NCBI GenBank assembly: GCA_041890495.1
Contig: CP169086.1
Coordinates: 4,464,001-4,528,000, forward strand
Direction: 5' to 3'
DNA length: 64,000 nt
From: Escherichia boydii
GTDB taxonomy: Bacteria > Pseudomonadota > Gammaproteobacteria > Enterobacterales > Enterobacteriaceae
Shown here: positions 1 to 8,586 of the stretch, piece after piece
Layout of the letters: each line of letters opens with the position of its first letter
Numbering within the stretch: position 1 is the stretch's first letter
Made by a program: the position numbers and the translations under genes
Notes under the pieces: generated by a model
Database searches by the model: none
What the model was told of the DNA's origin: nothing
The model's input: only the letters and a program-made list of their open reading frames with translations

Positions 1-279
1 CGTGGTGGCGTGCTGATCCTCCAGCACTTTATCGCTGACGGTATTGACCACCTGCGGGATATCCAGCATTGGCATGTTGGTTAGCGTGGCGGTGGAGGTA
101 TTAAGCGGCTGATAGCCGTTGGTGGCCTCCGCCGCGGTATTTGGAGCGGCGGTGACGGTAAGCGTTTCGCCGTCTTTAGCCGCGGTGGTGTCTGCTGCCT
201 GCGCCAGCGGCGCCATAAACAGCAGTGAAAAGAGCGCGCGCCCTTTTACCCCAGAGAGTGAAGGTGTGAACGTAGCCAT
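1..279 (-). CDS. TonB-dependent siderophore receptor, N-terminal part (truncated by window edge)
   Basis: Outer-membrane receptor that would bring a ferric siderophore into the periplasm using TonB/ExbB/ExbD energy. Only about 93 N-terminal residues are inside the window. The ATG is at 279; a signal peptide with hydrophobic core ending near APLAQA (about residues 24-29) is followed by a TonB-box-like GETLTVTA and then the start of a plug domain (IPQVVNTVSDKVLEDQ, typical of FhuA/Fiu-type plugs). It is divergent from the ferric-siderophore ABC genes starting at 662, with a Fur-like box between them, which supports an iron role. The siderophore class cannot be told from this fragment. Confidence 0.8.
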   Translation of the reverse strand, partial: MATFTPSLSGVKGRALFSLLFMAPLAQAADTTAAKDGETLTVTAAPNTAAEATNGYQPLNTSTATLTNMPMLDIPQVVNTVSDKVLEDQHATT

Positions 280-381
280 TACATCTGTTATCCCGAAATA
301 TTCCGCGAATGCGTTCGCGGCAAACTGTGTGAGTCATTGCCCTTTACGATCTGTCCGTTAGCCACGGCGGGCATCGGACAT

Positions 382-400
382 GTAATTGAGAATCATTCAA
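382..400. promoter_or_regulatory. Putative Fur box between receptor and ABC importer
   Basis: The 19 bases contain TGAGAATCATT and match the consensus GATAATGATAATCATTATC at about 12 of 19 positions by eye. The site lies in the 382-base gap between the divergent receptor (start 279) and the ABC ATPase (start about 662), so it could repress both under iron sufficiency. The rest of the gap (401-661) is AT-rich; I see no gene of its own in it. Confidence 0.6.
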
Positions 401-661
401 TCATGCGGGGGTGTAGTAGTAAATGGAAAAAAGAAAAAATCGACTACAGCGCTTAACCGTGCGTATAAGCGCAGCAGGTTAATAATTAAATTATTGAAAT
501 TAAAGTTTTTTAAAGCCATTTCGCGTTCATCTTCCCTCTGGCTTTCCCCTGGTTTTTTCAGGGTGTATCTTCGCTTGACTACTACATGGCGCAGCGTCAA
601 ACTCTCAAAAGAGAATGAGTTTTATTTTTATTTGTTGGTTTTTCATTACGTTGGCATTCAC

Positions 662-1474
662 GTGGCTCACAACTTAAAACAACCGGGACTGGTTCTGGAG
701 AATCTCTCTGCGGGCTATCAGAAAAAAATCATCGTTGATGATATCTCCCTTGCGATCCCACAGCAGAAAATGACGGTGCTGGTAGGGGCGAACGGCTGTG
801 GGAAATCCACGCTGTTGAGCACTATCGCGCGGCTGCTGCAGCCGCTTGGGGGAACCGCGCTGCTGGACGGTAAAGCCATTCATGAGCAGCCCACCAAAGC
901 GGTCGCCCGCCAGCTTGGCATTCTCCCGCAGTCTCCGCTGCTGCCGGAAGGGTTAACCGTCTTTGAGCTTGTCTCGCGCGGGCGTTTTCCCTGGCAAAAC
1001 TTTATGCGCCAGTGGAGCGACGAGGACGAGCGGGCGGTGGAAGAGGCCCTGCGGCTGACCGGCACGGCAGAGTTCGCCCATATGCCGGTGGAAAGTTTGT
1101 CCGGCGGCCAGCGTCAGCGCTGCTGGATCGCCATGGCGCTGGCGCAGCAAACGCCGTATATCCTGCTTGACGAGCCCACGACGTTTCTCGATCTCCGCTA
1201 TCAGGTGGAGATCCTGGAACTGCTGCACACCCTGACCCGCCAGCACGGGCGTACCGTGGTGGTGGTGCTGCACGATCTCAACTTCGCCGTGAACTACGGC
1301 GATTCGCTGGTCTTTTTACGCCAGGGGAAAGTTGAAGGCGTATTGCATGAGGGCGATGCCTGCACGCCGGAGCTGATCAAAGCGGTGTTTGAGGTGGACG
1401 TGCATATGTCCATAAACCCGTTGACCGGCAAGCCGTTCTTTATGCCTTTTCGGCAGGGCGCTGTTCAACCATGA
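662..1474 (+). CDS. Ferric-siderophore ABC importer, ATP-binding protein (FecE/FepC type)
   Basis: Cytoplasmic ATPase that powers siderophore-iron import through the two permeases coded just downstream. With the GTG start at 662 it is 270 residues: Walker A GANGCGKST at about 43-50, signature LSGGQ at 146-150, Walker B ILLDEP at 167-172 and the switch His at about 204, all intact. The open frame continues upstream to 386, but that part is basic, AT-rich and unlike the family, so it was not used. No good Shine-Dalgarno sequence supports GTG 662, so the exact start is uncertain. The stop overlaps the next start (ATGATG at 1471), showing an operon. Confidence 0.85.
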   Translation: MAHNLKQPGLVLENLSAGYQKKIIVDDISLAIPQQKMTVLVGANGCGKSTLLSTIARLLQPLGGTALLDGKAIHEQPTKAVARQLGILPQSPLLPEGLTVFELVSRGRFPWQNFMRQWSDEDERAVEEALRLTGTAEFAHMPVESLSGGQRQRCWIAMALAQQTPYILLDEPTTFLDLRYQVEILELLHTLTRQHGRTVVVVLHDLNFAVNYGDSLVFLRQGKVEGVLHEGDACTPELIKAVFEVDVHMSINPLTGKPFFMPFRQGAVQP

Positions 1475-2454
1475 TGCGCTCCTCTCTGGCCTTCCTGATT
1501 TTTACATTGCTGCTGGCGCTGGGCGCGATTGTGCATCTTGGCATCGGGGCGCGGTTTATTCCTCCGCGAACGGTGGTGGAGGCATTCTTCCATTTCGATC
1601 CGCGCAATTTCGACCATAACGTCATTATCAAATTAAGACTGCTGCGCCTCTGCGCCGCGATGGTGACGGGCGCCGCGCTCGGCGTGGCGGGCGTGCTGCT
1701 GCAGTCCGTGATCCGCAACCCGCTCGGCGAGCCGCATATTCTGGGACTCAACGCCGGGGCAGCGCTGGCGGTGGTGAGCGCCAGCGCGCTTGGGCTGTCT
1801 CTGCCGTTTGGTCGCCCGCTGATTGCCGCCGCCGGTGCCGCCGCGCTGTTTCTGCTGGTGCTGATGTTCTCCTCGTCCGGTCGCACCGGGCTCACGCCGA
1901 TGAAGATTACCCTGTGCGGCGTGGCGATGTCGGCGTTTGCCTCGTCGATTACCGCCGCGGTGTTAATCCTGGATGAACAGACGCTGCTCGCCCTGCGCAC
2001 CTGGCTGGCGGGTGATATCGCCGGGGCCAACGCGCAGATACTCCAGAGTGCCCTGTGGGCTGCAGCCGCTGGTTTTGTTCTTGCTATCGGGCTGTCGCCC
2101 TCGCTCAATATGCTGGCGCTGGGCGACAGAATGGCGCAGGGGCTTGGCGTGTCGCTGCTGAAAACCCGCCTGTTCGCCCTGCTGGCCATCGCGCTGCTCT
2201 GCGGCGCGGCCGTCTCCATCGCCGGACCGATTGGCTTTATTGGCCTTGTGGTGCCGCAGCTCATCCGCCGTCTGGTGTCGGTCGATTTGCGCGTGATGGT
2301 GCCGCTGTCGGCCCTGTGCGGCGCGCTGGTGTTGCTGCTGGCGGATATCGCTGCCCGCACGCTGTTTACCCCCTGGGAGCTGGCAACCGGCATCATGACG
2401 GCCCTGGTTGGCGCGCCCGCGTTCATCTTTATGGCTTCGAGGATGTTCAAATGA
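1471..2454 (+). CDS. Ferric-siderophore ABC importer permease 1 (FecCD family)
   Basis: Inner-membrane permease of about 327 residues with the many hydrophobic segments expected of the FecCD/BtuC family. The family pattern is clear: an N-terminal LRLLRL...AAMVTGAALGVAGVLLQSVIRNPLGEPHILGLNAG block at about residues 53-90 and the GPIGFIGLVVPQLIRRL cytoplasmic coupling loop at about 250-266. It overlaps the ATPase gene by four bases upstream and the second permease by ATGA downstream, so the three are translationally coupled. It would pair with the next protein as a heterodimeric pore. Confidence 0.88.
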   Translation: MMRSSLAFLIFTLLLALGAIVHLGIGARFIPPRTVVEAFFHFDPRNFDHNVIIKLRLLRLCAAMVTGAALGVAGVLLQSVIRNPLGEPHILGLNAGAALAVVSASALGLSLPFGRPLIAAAGAAALFLLVLMFSSSGRTGLTPMKITLCGVAMSAFASSITAAVLILDEQTLLALRTWLAGDIAGANAQILQSALWAAAAGFVLAIGLSPSLNMLALGDRMAQGLGVSLLKTRLFALLAIALLCGAAVSIAGPIGFIGLVVPQLIRRLVSVDLRVMVPLSALCGALVLLLADIAARTLFTPWELATGIMTALVGAPAFIFMASRMFK

Positions 2455-3491
2455 ACCGGGCCGGACTCTGCGCAATCCGTGTTGGCCGTGTATCGGCGCT
2501 GGTTCGTCCGAAGGCGCTGGCGTACCTGTCGCTTTTCGCGCTGGCGGCGCTAAGCCTGCTGGGCTTTGGCCTGACGCACGGTTCTCTGCCCATTCCCACC
2601 TCCGCCATCGGGCGCGCGCTGTTTTCGCCTGAGAGTCTGACGGCGGAGACGCGCTACGTCGTGATGGATATCCGCCTGCCGCGCCTGCTGATGGCGGCGC
2701 TGTGCGGGGCGATGCTCGGCATGGCGGGGGCGGCGATGCAGTCGATCACCCGCAACGGTCTGGCTGACCCCGGACTTATCGGCGTGAAGGAGGGCTGTAG
2801 CGCGGCGGTACTGCTGCTGATTTTTCAGTTCCCGGCGCTGGGCCTGGCCTGGCGTCCGCTGGTCGGCATGGCCGGTGGGCTGCTCACCGCGCTGCTGGTG
2901 ATAGCCCTGGCGCGCGATATCTCGCGCCCGCGGTTCATTCTGATCGGCATCGGCGTGTCGTGGGCGTTTGCCGCGGCGATGGGCGTTTTTATCACCACCG
3001 CCGACGTGCGCGACGTGCAGACGGCGATGCTGTGGCTGGCGGGAAGCCTGCATGCGGCAAACTGGACGCTGGTGGGCCTGGCCGCGCTCTGGGTGGCTCC
3101 CGCGTTTGCGCTGCTGCTGTTTACCGCACGGGCCGCGGACGTGGCGTTGCTCGGCAATCAGGCCGCCGCGGGCCTTGGCGTGCGCACAACCCGGCTGGCG
3201 CTGCTGCGGGTTCTCGCCCCGGTGGTGCTGACGGCGGCCTGCGTTTCCTGCGTGGGCAGTATTGGCTTCGTGGGGCTGATTGCCCCGCATATGGCGCGCC
3301 TGCTGCTGCGCGGTGGGCAAACCGCGCTCCTGACGGGAAGCGCCGTGCTGGGGGCGCTGCTGGTGCTGCTGGCGGACAACGTCGGACGTCTGGCATTCCT
3401 CCCGCTGCAGCTGCCGGCGGGGATTGTGATTTCATTGATTGGCGGACCGTTTTTCCTGCTGCTGCTCTGGCAGCGTAGGGACAGATTTTAG
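2451..3491 (+). CDS. Ferric-siderophore ABC importer permease 2 (FecCD family)
   Basis: Second FecCD-family permease, 346 residues from ATG 2451. The frame is open further upstream (to about 2055) but that part lies inside the first permease gene; ATG 2451 overlaps the preceding TGA and gives the normal length. It has the family blocks IRLPRLLMAALCGAMLGMAGAAMQ (first half, about residues 72-95) and GSIGFVGLIAPHMARLL near 270. Together with the protein coded at 1471 it should form the membrane channel. The periplasmic binding protein gene follows after six bases. Confidence 0.87.
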   Translation: MNRAGLCAIRVGRVSALVRPKALAYLSLFALAALSLLGFGLTHGSLPIPTSAIGRALFSPESLTAETRYVVMDIRLPRLLMAALCGAMLGMAGAAMQSITRNGLADPGLIGVKEGCSAAVLLLIFQFPALGLAWRPLVGMAGGLLTALLVIALARDISRPRFILIGIGVSWAFAAAMGVFITTADVRDVQTAMLWLAGSLHAANWTLVGLAALWVAPAFALLLFTARAADVALLGNQAAAGLGVRTTRLALLRVLAPVVLTAACVSCVGSIGFVGLIAPHMARLLLRGGQTALLTGSAVLGALLVLLADNVGRLAFLPLQLPAGIVISLIGGPFFLLLLWQRRDRF

Positions 3492-3497
3492 GGGACT

Positions 3498-4451
3498 ATG
3501 ATGCGCGTACTGTTTTCGATGCTGTTGCTGGTGGGGTTCGCGGTGAGCGCGGCGGAGCCGACGCAGGTTTTTACCGACGATTTAGGACGCAGGGTCGTTG
3601 TGCCGGTTCATCCGAAGCGGATTGTTTCCTTGCACGACCTCGATATCACCATTCCGCTGATTGAGCTTGGCGTGCCGCCGGTTGCGAGCCATGGCCGCAC
3701 GCGGCCGGACGGTAGCCACTTTCTGCGCTCCAGCGGCATGCTGACCGGCGTGGACTTCGATAATTCCGACATTAAATTTATCGGTACGGCCGATATCGAC
3801 ATTGAAGCCATCGCCGCCGCAAAGCCTGACCTGATCGTTACCGAGCCGACCCGCAACACCCCGGTGGAACAGCTGGAAAAAATTGCCCCGACGGTAAGCA
3901 TCGATCATCTCGACGGCGGCGCGCCGGAAATCTACCGCAAGCTGGCGCAGCTGACGGGCACGCAGGCAAGGCTAAACATTCTGGAACGCCGCTATCAGGA
4001 ACAAATCAAGGCGCTGAAGGCGACCATCGACACGCGCAAAATCACCGTGTCGGTGATCCAGGCGAATCAGGGAAAGATTAACGCCATGCACAGCTACCAC
4101 TCCCTGGGCCGCGTTCTGCGCGACGCAGGGTTCAAATTTCCGCCGCTAATTGAGTCCATCCCGGACGGAGGGCGCATCGACGTCAGCGCCGAGCGCCTGC
4201 CGGAGCTGGATGCCGATTTCGTCTTCGCCACCTGGCGCGGGGATACGGGCGGTAAACCGCAGGACGAGCTGGCGGCAATGGATGCGGTCATGCCGGGCTG
4301 GTGCCAGTTCCTGAATGCCTGCCGAACCGGGCATTACGTGCTGATCTCACGTGAAGAGGCGATCTCGAATTCGTTCGCCTCATTAGGGCTGATGGTCGCG
4401 CAGGTGCAGTCGCAGATTGCCGGGCGTCCGCTGCCGGAGGCGTCACGGTGA
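3498..4451 (+). CDS. Periplasmic ferric-siderophore binding protein (FepB/FhuD/BtuF fold)
   Basis: 317-residue exported protein that would hand siderophore-iron to the permease pair. Residues 1-19 form a signal peptide (hydrophobic core MLLLVGFAVSAAE). The mature part opens with FTDDLGRRVVVP and PKRIVSLHDLDITIPLIELG, the hallmark start of class III binding proteins, and continues with IDIEAIAAAKPDLIVTEP at about 95-115. No lipobox was seen. ATG 3498 is preceded by GGGGACT, a fair ribosome site. Its last codons overlap GTG 4448 of the regulator gene, so it is the fourth gene of the operon. Confidence 0.85.
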   Translation: MMRVLFSMLLLVGFAVSAAEPTQVFTDDLGRRVVVPVHPKRIVSLHDLDITIPLIELGVPPVASHGRTRPDGSHFLRSSGMLTGVDFDNSDIKFIGTADIDIEAIAAAKPDLIVTEPTRNTPVEQLEKIAPTVSIDHLDGGAPEIYRKLAQLTGTQARLNILERRYQEQIKALKATIDTRKITVSVIQANQGKINAMHSYHSLGRVLRDAGFKFPPLIESIPDGGRIDVSAERLPELDADFVFATWRGDTGGKPQDELAAMDAVMPGWCQFLNACRTGHYVLISREEAISNSFASLGLMVAQVQSQIAGRPLPEASR

Positions 4452-5323
4452 TCCGAAGAGTCGATGTTTACGGTGAGAGATTCCGCGCGCGGGCGCATCA
4501 GCTGACGCCGCGTCTGCTGCAGGTCGCACGCTATATCCACGATAACCGCGAGGCGGTGATGGAGCAGACCGCCATGGAGATTGCCGCCGTACTGAAAACC
4601 TCGGATGCCACGGTGGTCCGCGCCATACAGGCGCTGGGTTTCGCCGGGCTGCGCGATCTCAAGCAGACGCTGGAGCAGTGGTTTGGACCGGTGGTTACCT
4701 CCAGCGAAAAGATGTCCACCACGGTGAACACGCTCGCCAGCGACGTCAACGCGAGCATTGATTTCGTGCTGGAGGGACATCAGCACACCTGCGAGGTGTT
4801 ATCCGAGCCCCACAATCGCTACGCGATGGCGCAGGCGGTCTCTCTGCTGGCGCAGGCGAGGCAGGTCGCCATATTTGGCATTGGCGCCTCCGGCATTCTG
4901 GCCGAGTACACCGCCAGGCTGTTCAGCCGTATGGGGCTACCCGCCACGCCGCTCAACCGTACCGGGATCGGGCTTGCTGAACAGCTGATTGCGCTTCAGC
5001 GCGGCGACGTGCTGGTGATGATGGCGCAGAAATCCGCGCACCGGGAGGGACAAACCACCCTGCGTGAAGCAAAACGTCTGGGCATTCCCACCATCCTGCT
5101 GACCAACGCCCTCGACTCGCGTTTCAGCAAGGAGGCCAGCGTGGTGATCCACGTTCCGCGCGGCGGCGAAAAGGGCAAGATTCCGCTCCACGGCACGGTG
5201 CTGCTGTGTCTGGAGATGATCATTTTATCCGTCGCCTCAACCGAGCCGCAGCGCACCATCAAGTCGATGAAGCGCATCAACGAATTACATCGTGGGTTAA
5301 AGCCGGGGAAGAAAAGCAGCTAA
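4448..5323 (+). CDS. RpiR/MurR-family transcriptional regulator
   Basis: 291-residue regulator. Residues 1-80 form the RpiR-type helix-turn-helix (LTPRLLQVARYIHDNREAVMEQTAMEIA then DATVVRAIQALGFAGLRDLK). Residues about 120-260 form a SIS sugar-phosphate binding domain (VAIFGIGASG at about 139-148; GDVLVMMAQKS near 187). The start is GTG 4448, overlapping the TGA of the binding-protein gene. RpiR regulators usually sense sugar phosphates, so its place at the end of an iron-siderophore operon is unusual; it may sense something else or control genes elsewhere. A repeat cluster follows. Confidence 0.85.
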   Translation: MIRRVDVYGERFRARAHQLTPRLLQVARYIHDNREAVMEQTAMEIAAVLKTSDATVVRAIQALGFAGLRDLKQTLEQWFGPVVTSSEKMSTTVNTLASDVNASIDFVLEGHQHTCEVLSEPHNRYAMAQAVSLLAQARQVAIFGIGASGILAEYTARLFSRMGLPATPLNRTGIGLAEQLIALQRGDVLVMMAQKSAHREGQTTLREAKRLGIPTILLTNALDSRFSKEASVVIHVPRGGEKGKIPLHGTVLLCLEMIILSVASTEPQRTIKSMKRINELHRGLKPGKKSS

Positions 5324-5333
5324 AAACAACAAA

Positions 5334-5407
5334 GCCCGGTGGCGCTAGCGCTTACCGGGCCTGGATCTGTTCTCCCTCTCCCTTCGGGAGAGGGCCGGGG
5401 TGAGGGG
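5334..5407. repeat. Composite intergenic repeat: REP-like palindrome plus CCCTCTCCC-type palindrome
   Basis: Two palindromic units sit between the convergent RpiR-type gene and ygiN. The first (5334-5360) has arms GCCCGGTGGCGC / GCGCTTACCGGGC. The second (5371-5407) has arms CTCCCTCTCCC / GGGAGAGGG with a tail GCCGGGGTGAGGGG. The second unit recurs at 25377-25467, 31620-31651 and 51766-51863, so it is a dispersed family. It may act as a transcription-stop or mRNA-end structure here. Confidence 0.75.
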
Positions 5408-5411
5408 AAAC

Positions 5412-5726
5412 TTAAATCCCTGGCTGCAGAATACGGATATTCATCTCCAGCACGTCACCTTTTACGGCTTCGCTATACGCCTTCATGTGCGGGGTTTGCA
5501 GATGCGCTTCAAGATGCGCGATGCTTTCCCACTGCTCAATCATCACGATAGAATCCGGTGCCATAGACTGGAAACTCACGCCAGCTGCGCAATCCACCAT
5601 TGGCGCATAGCCGTGGCAACCTTCTTCTTTCAGTACGGTTGGAACGATTTTAGCAAACTGATCCAATACCGCCTGACGGTGATGTTGACCAGGACGAGTA
5701 CGGATTTCTGCGATTACGGTAAGCAT
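5412..5726 (-). CDS. ygiN: Quinol monooxygenase YgiN
   Basis: 104-residue antibiotic-biosynthesis-monooxygenase (ABM) fold protein, known in E. coli to oxidise quinols and proposed to form a quinone redox cycle with MdaB. The protein (MLTVIAEIRTRPGQH... to ...MNIRILQPGI) reads as the E. coli sequence from memory. It lies directly downstream of mdaB on the same strand with a 30-base gap, supporting co-transcription. Codon use here is more E. coli-like than in the neighbouring qseC and RpiR genes. Confidence 0.93.
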   Translation of the reverse strand: MLTVIAEIRTRPGQHHRQAVLDQFAKIVPTVLKEEGCHGYAPMVDCAAGVSFQSMAPDSIVMIEQWESIAHLEAHLQTPHMKAYSEAVKGDVLEMNIRILQPGI

Positions 5727-5756
5727 GGTTAACTCCTTCTAAAGCCTGAGCTCTAG

Positions 5757-6338
5757 TTAACCAAAAATTTCCACAAGATGCTTGCGATATTCTTCAGTAT
5801 AGCGGGGAACATCAGGCATTTTTATCACGTCATTAGCGATAAATGTCGGCAGCGGTTCCATACCGAGGAATTGGTTTGCTTTATGGAACGGCAGATACAC
5901 ACCGTCAACGCCAACGCCGTGGAAGAACTGATCTTTTTCGGTGAAGGCTTCCATTGGTGCGTTCCAGGTCAGAGAAAGCATATATTTTTTGCCCTGTACC
6001 AGGCCGCCGGAACCGTATTTTTTCGACGGATCTTTGCGGGTACGACCATCGCTGGCATACAGCGTCCCGTGACCTTCGGTGAATACATCATCAATGTATT
6101 TTTTCACTGTCCACGGCGCGCCCATCCACCAGCCTGGCATCTGCCAGATCACCACATCAGCCCAGAGAAAGTTTTGTACTTCCGCTTTGACATCGTAGTC
6201 GCTGTCGGCGCGAACGATGCGGACATCATGCCCAAGGTCGCGCAGTGTGCCATCCGCGACTTCGGTCAGGGTGTCGTTCAGTTGACCATTGGAGTGGGCG
6301 AATTTTTTCGCGCCGTTGATAATCAGGATGTTGCTCAT
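5757..6338 (-). CDS. mdaB: NADPH:quinone oxidoreductase MdaB
   Basis: 193-residue FAD-dependent flavodoxin-like quinone reductase giving two-electron reduction of quinones in the cytosol. The N-terminal NILIINGAKKFAHSNGQLN flavin-binding segment and WADVVIWQMPGWWMGAPW (about residues 59-76) are characteristic. The sequence matches my memory of E. coli MdaB throughout. It heads the mdaB-ygiN pair. The neighbouring qseC is clearly more diverged from E. coli, so a composition boundary seems to fall near 6.43 kb. Confidence 0.93.
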   Translation of the reverse strand: MSNILIINGAKKFAHSNGQLNDTLTEVADGTLRDLGHDVRIVRADSDYDVKAEVQNFLWADVVIWQMPGWWMGAPWTVKKYIDDVFTEGHGTLYASDGRTRKDPSKKYGSGGLVQGKKYMLSLTWNAPMEAFTEKDQFFHGVGVDGVYLPFHKANQFLGMEPLPTFIANDVIKMPDVPRYTEEYRKHLVEIFG

Positions 6339-6442
6339 TTTTTATCCTCGATGATGAGAGTATGGCAAGTATTCTACGCGCGAGGACGGAGCGGAAAAAT
6401 GAGCAAAATGTGCAAAGTCTTTTGCATTAAACGCAATAATCC

Positions 6443-7792
6443 CTACCAGCTGACCTTCGCTTCAAAACCGCCTTCAGGTGCATTGCTCAGCAACACGCGC
6501 ATCCCGTGCAGGGCGGCGATGCGTTTTACGATGGATAACCCCAGCCCGCTGCCCGTGGCGTCCTGACCCGGCGGACGATAAAAGCGCTCGCCGATGCGCG
6601 CCAGCGCGTCCGGTGAAATGCCGGGACCGTTGTCGCGCACGGTAAAGCTACGCGCCTCCAGCGTCACGTCCACCACGCTGCCGCGCGGGCTGTAGCGAAT
6701 CGCGTTATCCAGCAGGTTGCGAACCAGAAGGCTCAGGAGCAGCTGCTGGCCGGTGCGTGTAACCTCTGGTGCATGAATGTTCAGGCGAATATCAATGCCC
6801 GCCTGCTGCGCCGGATGCCAGATATCCAGCACGGCCGACTGCAGTAAGTCTCCCAGGGGAATCGGTTCGACATCGTCAAGGTTATCCAGCGAGTCCAGAC
6901 GCGACAGCGTGAGGAGCTGATCCACCAGCCGGGAAGCGCGGTCGATGCCCGCATGCAGCTGCATCAGCGCCTTTTCCCGCGCCTGCGGATCGTCATGAGA
7001 GAGTTGCGCCACGTCAGTTTGCACCTTCAGGGCCGCCAGCGGGCTGCGCAGCTCGTGGGCTGCATCGGACGTAAAGCGGCGTTCGCGGCTCATCATCTCC
7101 TGGGTACGTGCGAAGAGATGATTCAGCGCGTCGAGCAGGGGGCGCACTTCAGTTGGGACACCCTCCGTCGGCAGTTTATCGGTGGCATCCGGCGAGCGGG
7201 AGCGCAGGGTCTGCGCCAGCTTTTTCAGCGGCTTCAGCTCCCGGCTCATGAGGACAACCAGCAACAGCAGCATCACGGGCAGTGCCACCAGCCAGGGGGT
7301 CAGCTGCGAGCTGACCACGTCCAGCGCCATATCCTGGCGGTACTCCCACTCCTGACCGACCACCACGCGGTACTTCCCGTCGGGAGAGGTCAGCCACAGG
7401 AAACGCCATTCGTCGTTGTCGTCCTGGAGCTGCCCGTTAGCAAACCCGTCGCGGCGATAGTGGTAAGGAATATCGCGCCCGTTCTCGCCGTCGTTCAGCA
7501 GCATTTTGCCGTCAACGGCGTAAATGGCGAAAGCCAGCGCGTCGTCATCCAGACGACCATGCTTCACTTTTTTCGGGATCTCGCGCATGCGTTCGGGGGC
7601 TCGGATCTCGTCAAGATCCATCGTCAGCAGCCGTTTGGCAAACAGCATCTGCTGGGTATCGAACAGCTTATCGAGCTTGTGGGTCGTTTGCTGCCAGGCG
7701 ACCAGGCTGGCGGCAAACCATGCCGTCAAAGAGAGCAGCAGGAAGAGAAGCGTCAGGCGCAGCTTCAGGCTCAGGCGTTGCGTCAGCTTCAT
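6443..7792 (-). CDS. qseC: Sensor histidine kinase QseC
   Basis: 449-residue inner-membrane sensor kinase, partner of QseB; in enterics it responds to autoinducer-3/catecholamine signals. Layout: transmembrane segment about 13-33, periplasmic sensor to about 160, second transmembrane segment about 164-182, HAMP-like linker, dimerisation box with His246 (AAHELRSP), N box (LLVRNLLDNAIRYS), and G boxes DNGPGIS and GSGLGLSIV. All catalytic motifs are intact. Overlaps the 3' end of qseB by four bases. The protein differs from E. coli QseC at many positions, as expected for an Enterobacter/Klebsiella-type host. Confidence 0.92.
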   Translation of the reverse strand: MKLTQRLSLKLRLTLLFLLLSLTAWFAASLVAWQQTTHKLDKLFDTQQMLFAKRLLTMDLDEIRAPERMREIPKKVKHGRLDDDALAFAIYAVDGKMLLNDGENGRDIPYHYRRDGFANGQLQDDNDEWRFLWLTSPDGKYRVVVGQEWEYRQDMALDVVSSQLTPWLVALPVMLLLLVVLMSRELKPLKKLAQTLRSRSPDATDKLPTEGVPTEVRPLLDALNHLFARTQEMMSRERRFTSDAAHELRSPLAALKVQTDVAQLSHDDPQAREKALMQLHAGIDRASRLVDQLLTLSRLDSLDNLDDVEPIPLGDLLQSAVLDIWHPAQQAGIDIRLNIHAPEVTRTGQQLLLSLLVRNLLDNAIRYSPRGSVVDVTLEARSFTVRDNGPGISPDALARIGERFYRPPGQDATGSGLGLSIVKRIAALHGMRVLLSNAPEGGFEAKVSW

Positions 7793-8448
7793 GCGTCACC
7801 CAGGGTATAGCCGATGCCGTGCACGGTGCGGATAAACTCGCTGCCAAGCTTGCGGCGCAGATGATGGACGTGAACTTCGATGGCGTTGCTGGAGACGTCG
7901 TCGTCCCAGGTATAGAGTTTTTCCTCGATCAGCTTTCGCGGCAGCACCCGGCCCGCGTTACGCATTAACAGCTCCAGCAGCGCGAACTCTTTCGGCTTGA
8001 GCGTCAGCGGCTCACCGTCCAGCGTGGCGACGAGACGGGTCGGATCGAGCGTGACCTTGCCGTGGCGTAGCTCGCTATGCGTCTGGCCGTGGCTGCGGCG
8101 GACCAGTGCCTCAAGGCGGGCGCCGACTTCAATCAGCGCGAACGGCTTGCAGAGATAATCATCCGCGCCAAGACGCAGCCCTTCGACACGCTGGTTAAGC
8201 GCATCCCGCGCGGTCAGGATCAATACCGGCTCGCTGTGCCCGCTTTCGCGCCACGCGCGCAGGATGTCCAGACCGTCAATTTCCGGCAGCGTCAGATCCA
8301 GCACCACGGCATCATAGGGCGCAGAGGAAAGCGCGGCCTGGCCGGTTTTACCGTCGGTAAACCAGTCCACGCTAAAGCCCATTTTGCTTAAACCCGCTCT
8401 GATACCGTCGCCAATTAACGTGTCGTCTTCTACCAGTAAAATGCGCAT
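7789..8448 (-). CDS. qseB: Response regulator QseB
   Basis: 219-residue OmpR/PhoB-type regulator. The receiver domain has acidic residues EDD near 7-9, phospho-acceptor Asp51 (VVLDLTLPEID) and Lys in LGADDYLCKPF near 103; the C-terminal winged helix covers about 125-216 (LTLKPKEFALLELLMRNAGRVLPRKLIEEKLY). Known role: transcription control with QseC of flagella, virulence and metabolic genes. It precedes qseC and is divergent from ygiW, as in E. coli. Confidence 0.93.
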   Translation of the reverse strand: MRILLVEDDTLIGDGIRAGLSKMGFSVDWFTDGKTGQAALSSAPYDAVVLDLTLPEIDGLDILRAWRESGHSEPVLILTARDALNQRVEGLRLGADDYLCKPFALIEVGARLEALVRRSHGQTHSELRHGKVTLDPTRLVATLDGEPLTLKPKEFALLELLMRNAGRVLPRKLIEEKLYTWDDDVSSNAIEVHVHHLRRKLGSEFIRTVHGIGYTLGDA

Positions 8449-8586
8449 ATTCCCTCCTTGATGCCGTCAGTAAACCCTCTGAATCAACGTGCTGTACAGT
8501 AAAAATAAATAAATTTTCCCCTTAAGAAGTTGTTAAGGATTACCCTGTTTAATGGACTGCGAAACCAGATTAAAGGGAGAGTTAAT

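Noticed and set aside
386..661. In-frame upstream extension of the siderophore ABC ATPase (about 92 codons).
   Set aside because: It is basic, AT-rich, without family similarity, and overlaps the Fur box and promoter region; normal family length starts near 662.
2055..2450. Upstream in-frame extension of the second siderophore permease.
   Set aside because: Lies inside the first permease gene; ATG 2451 with ATGA overlap gives the family length.
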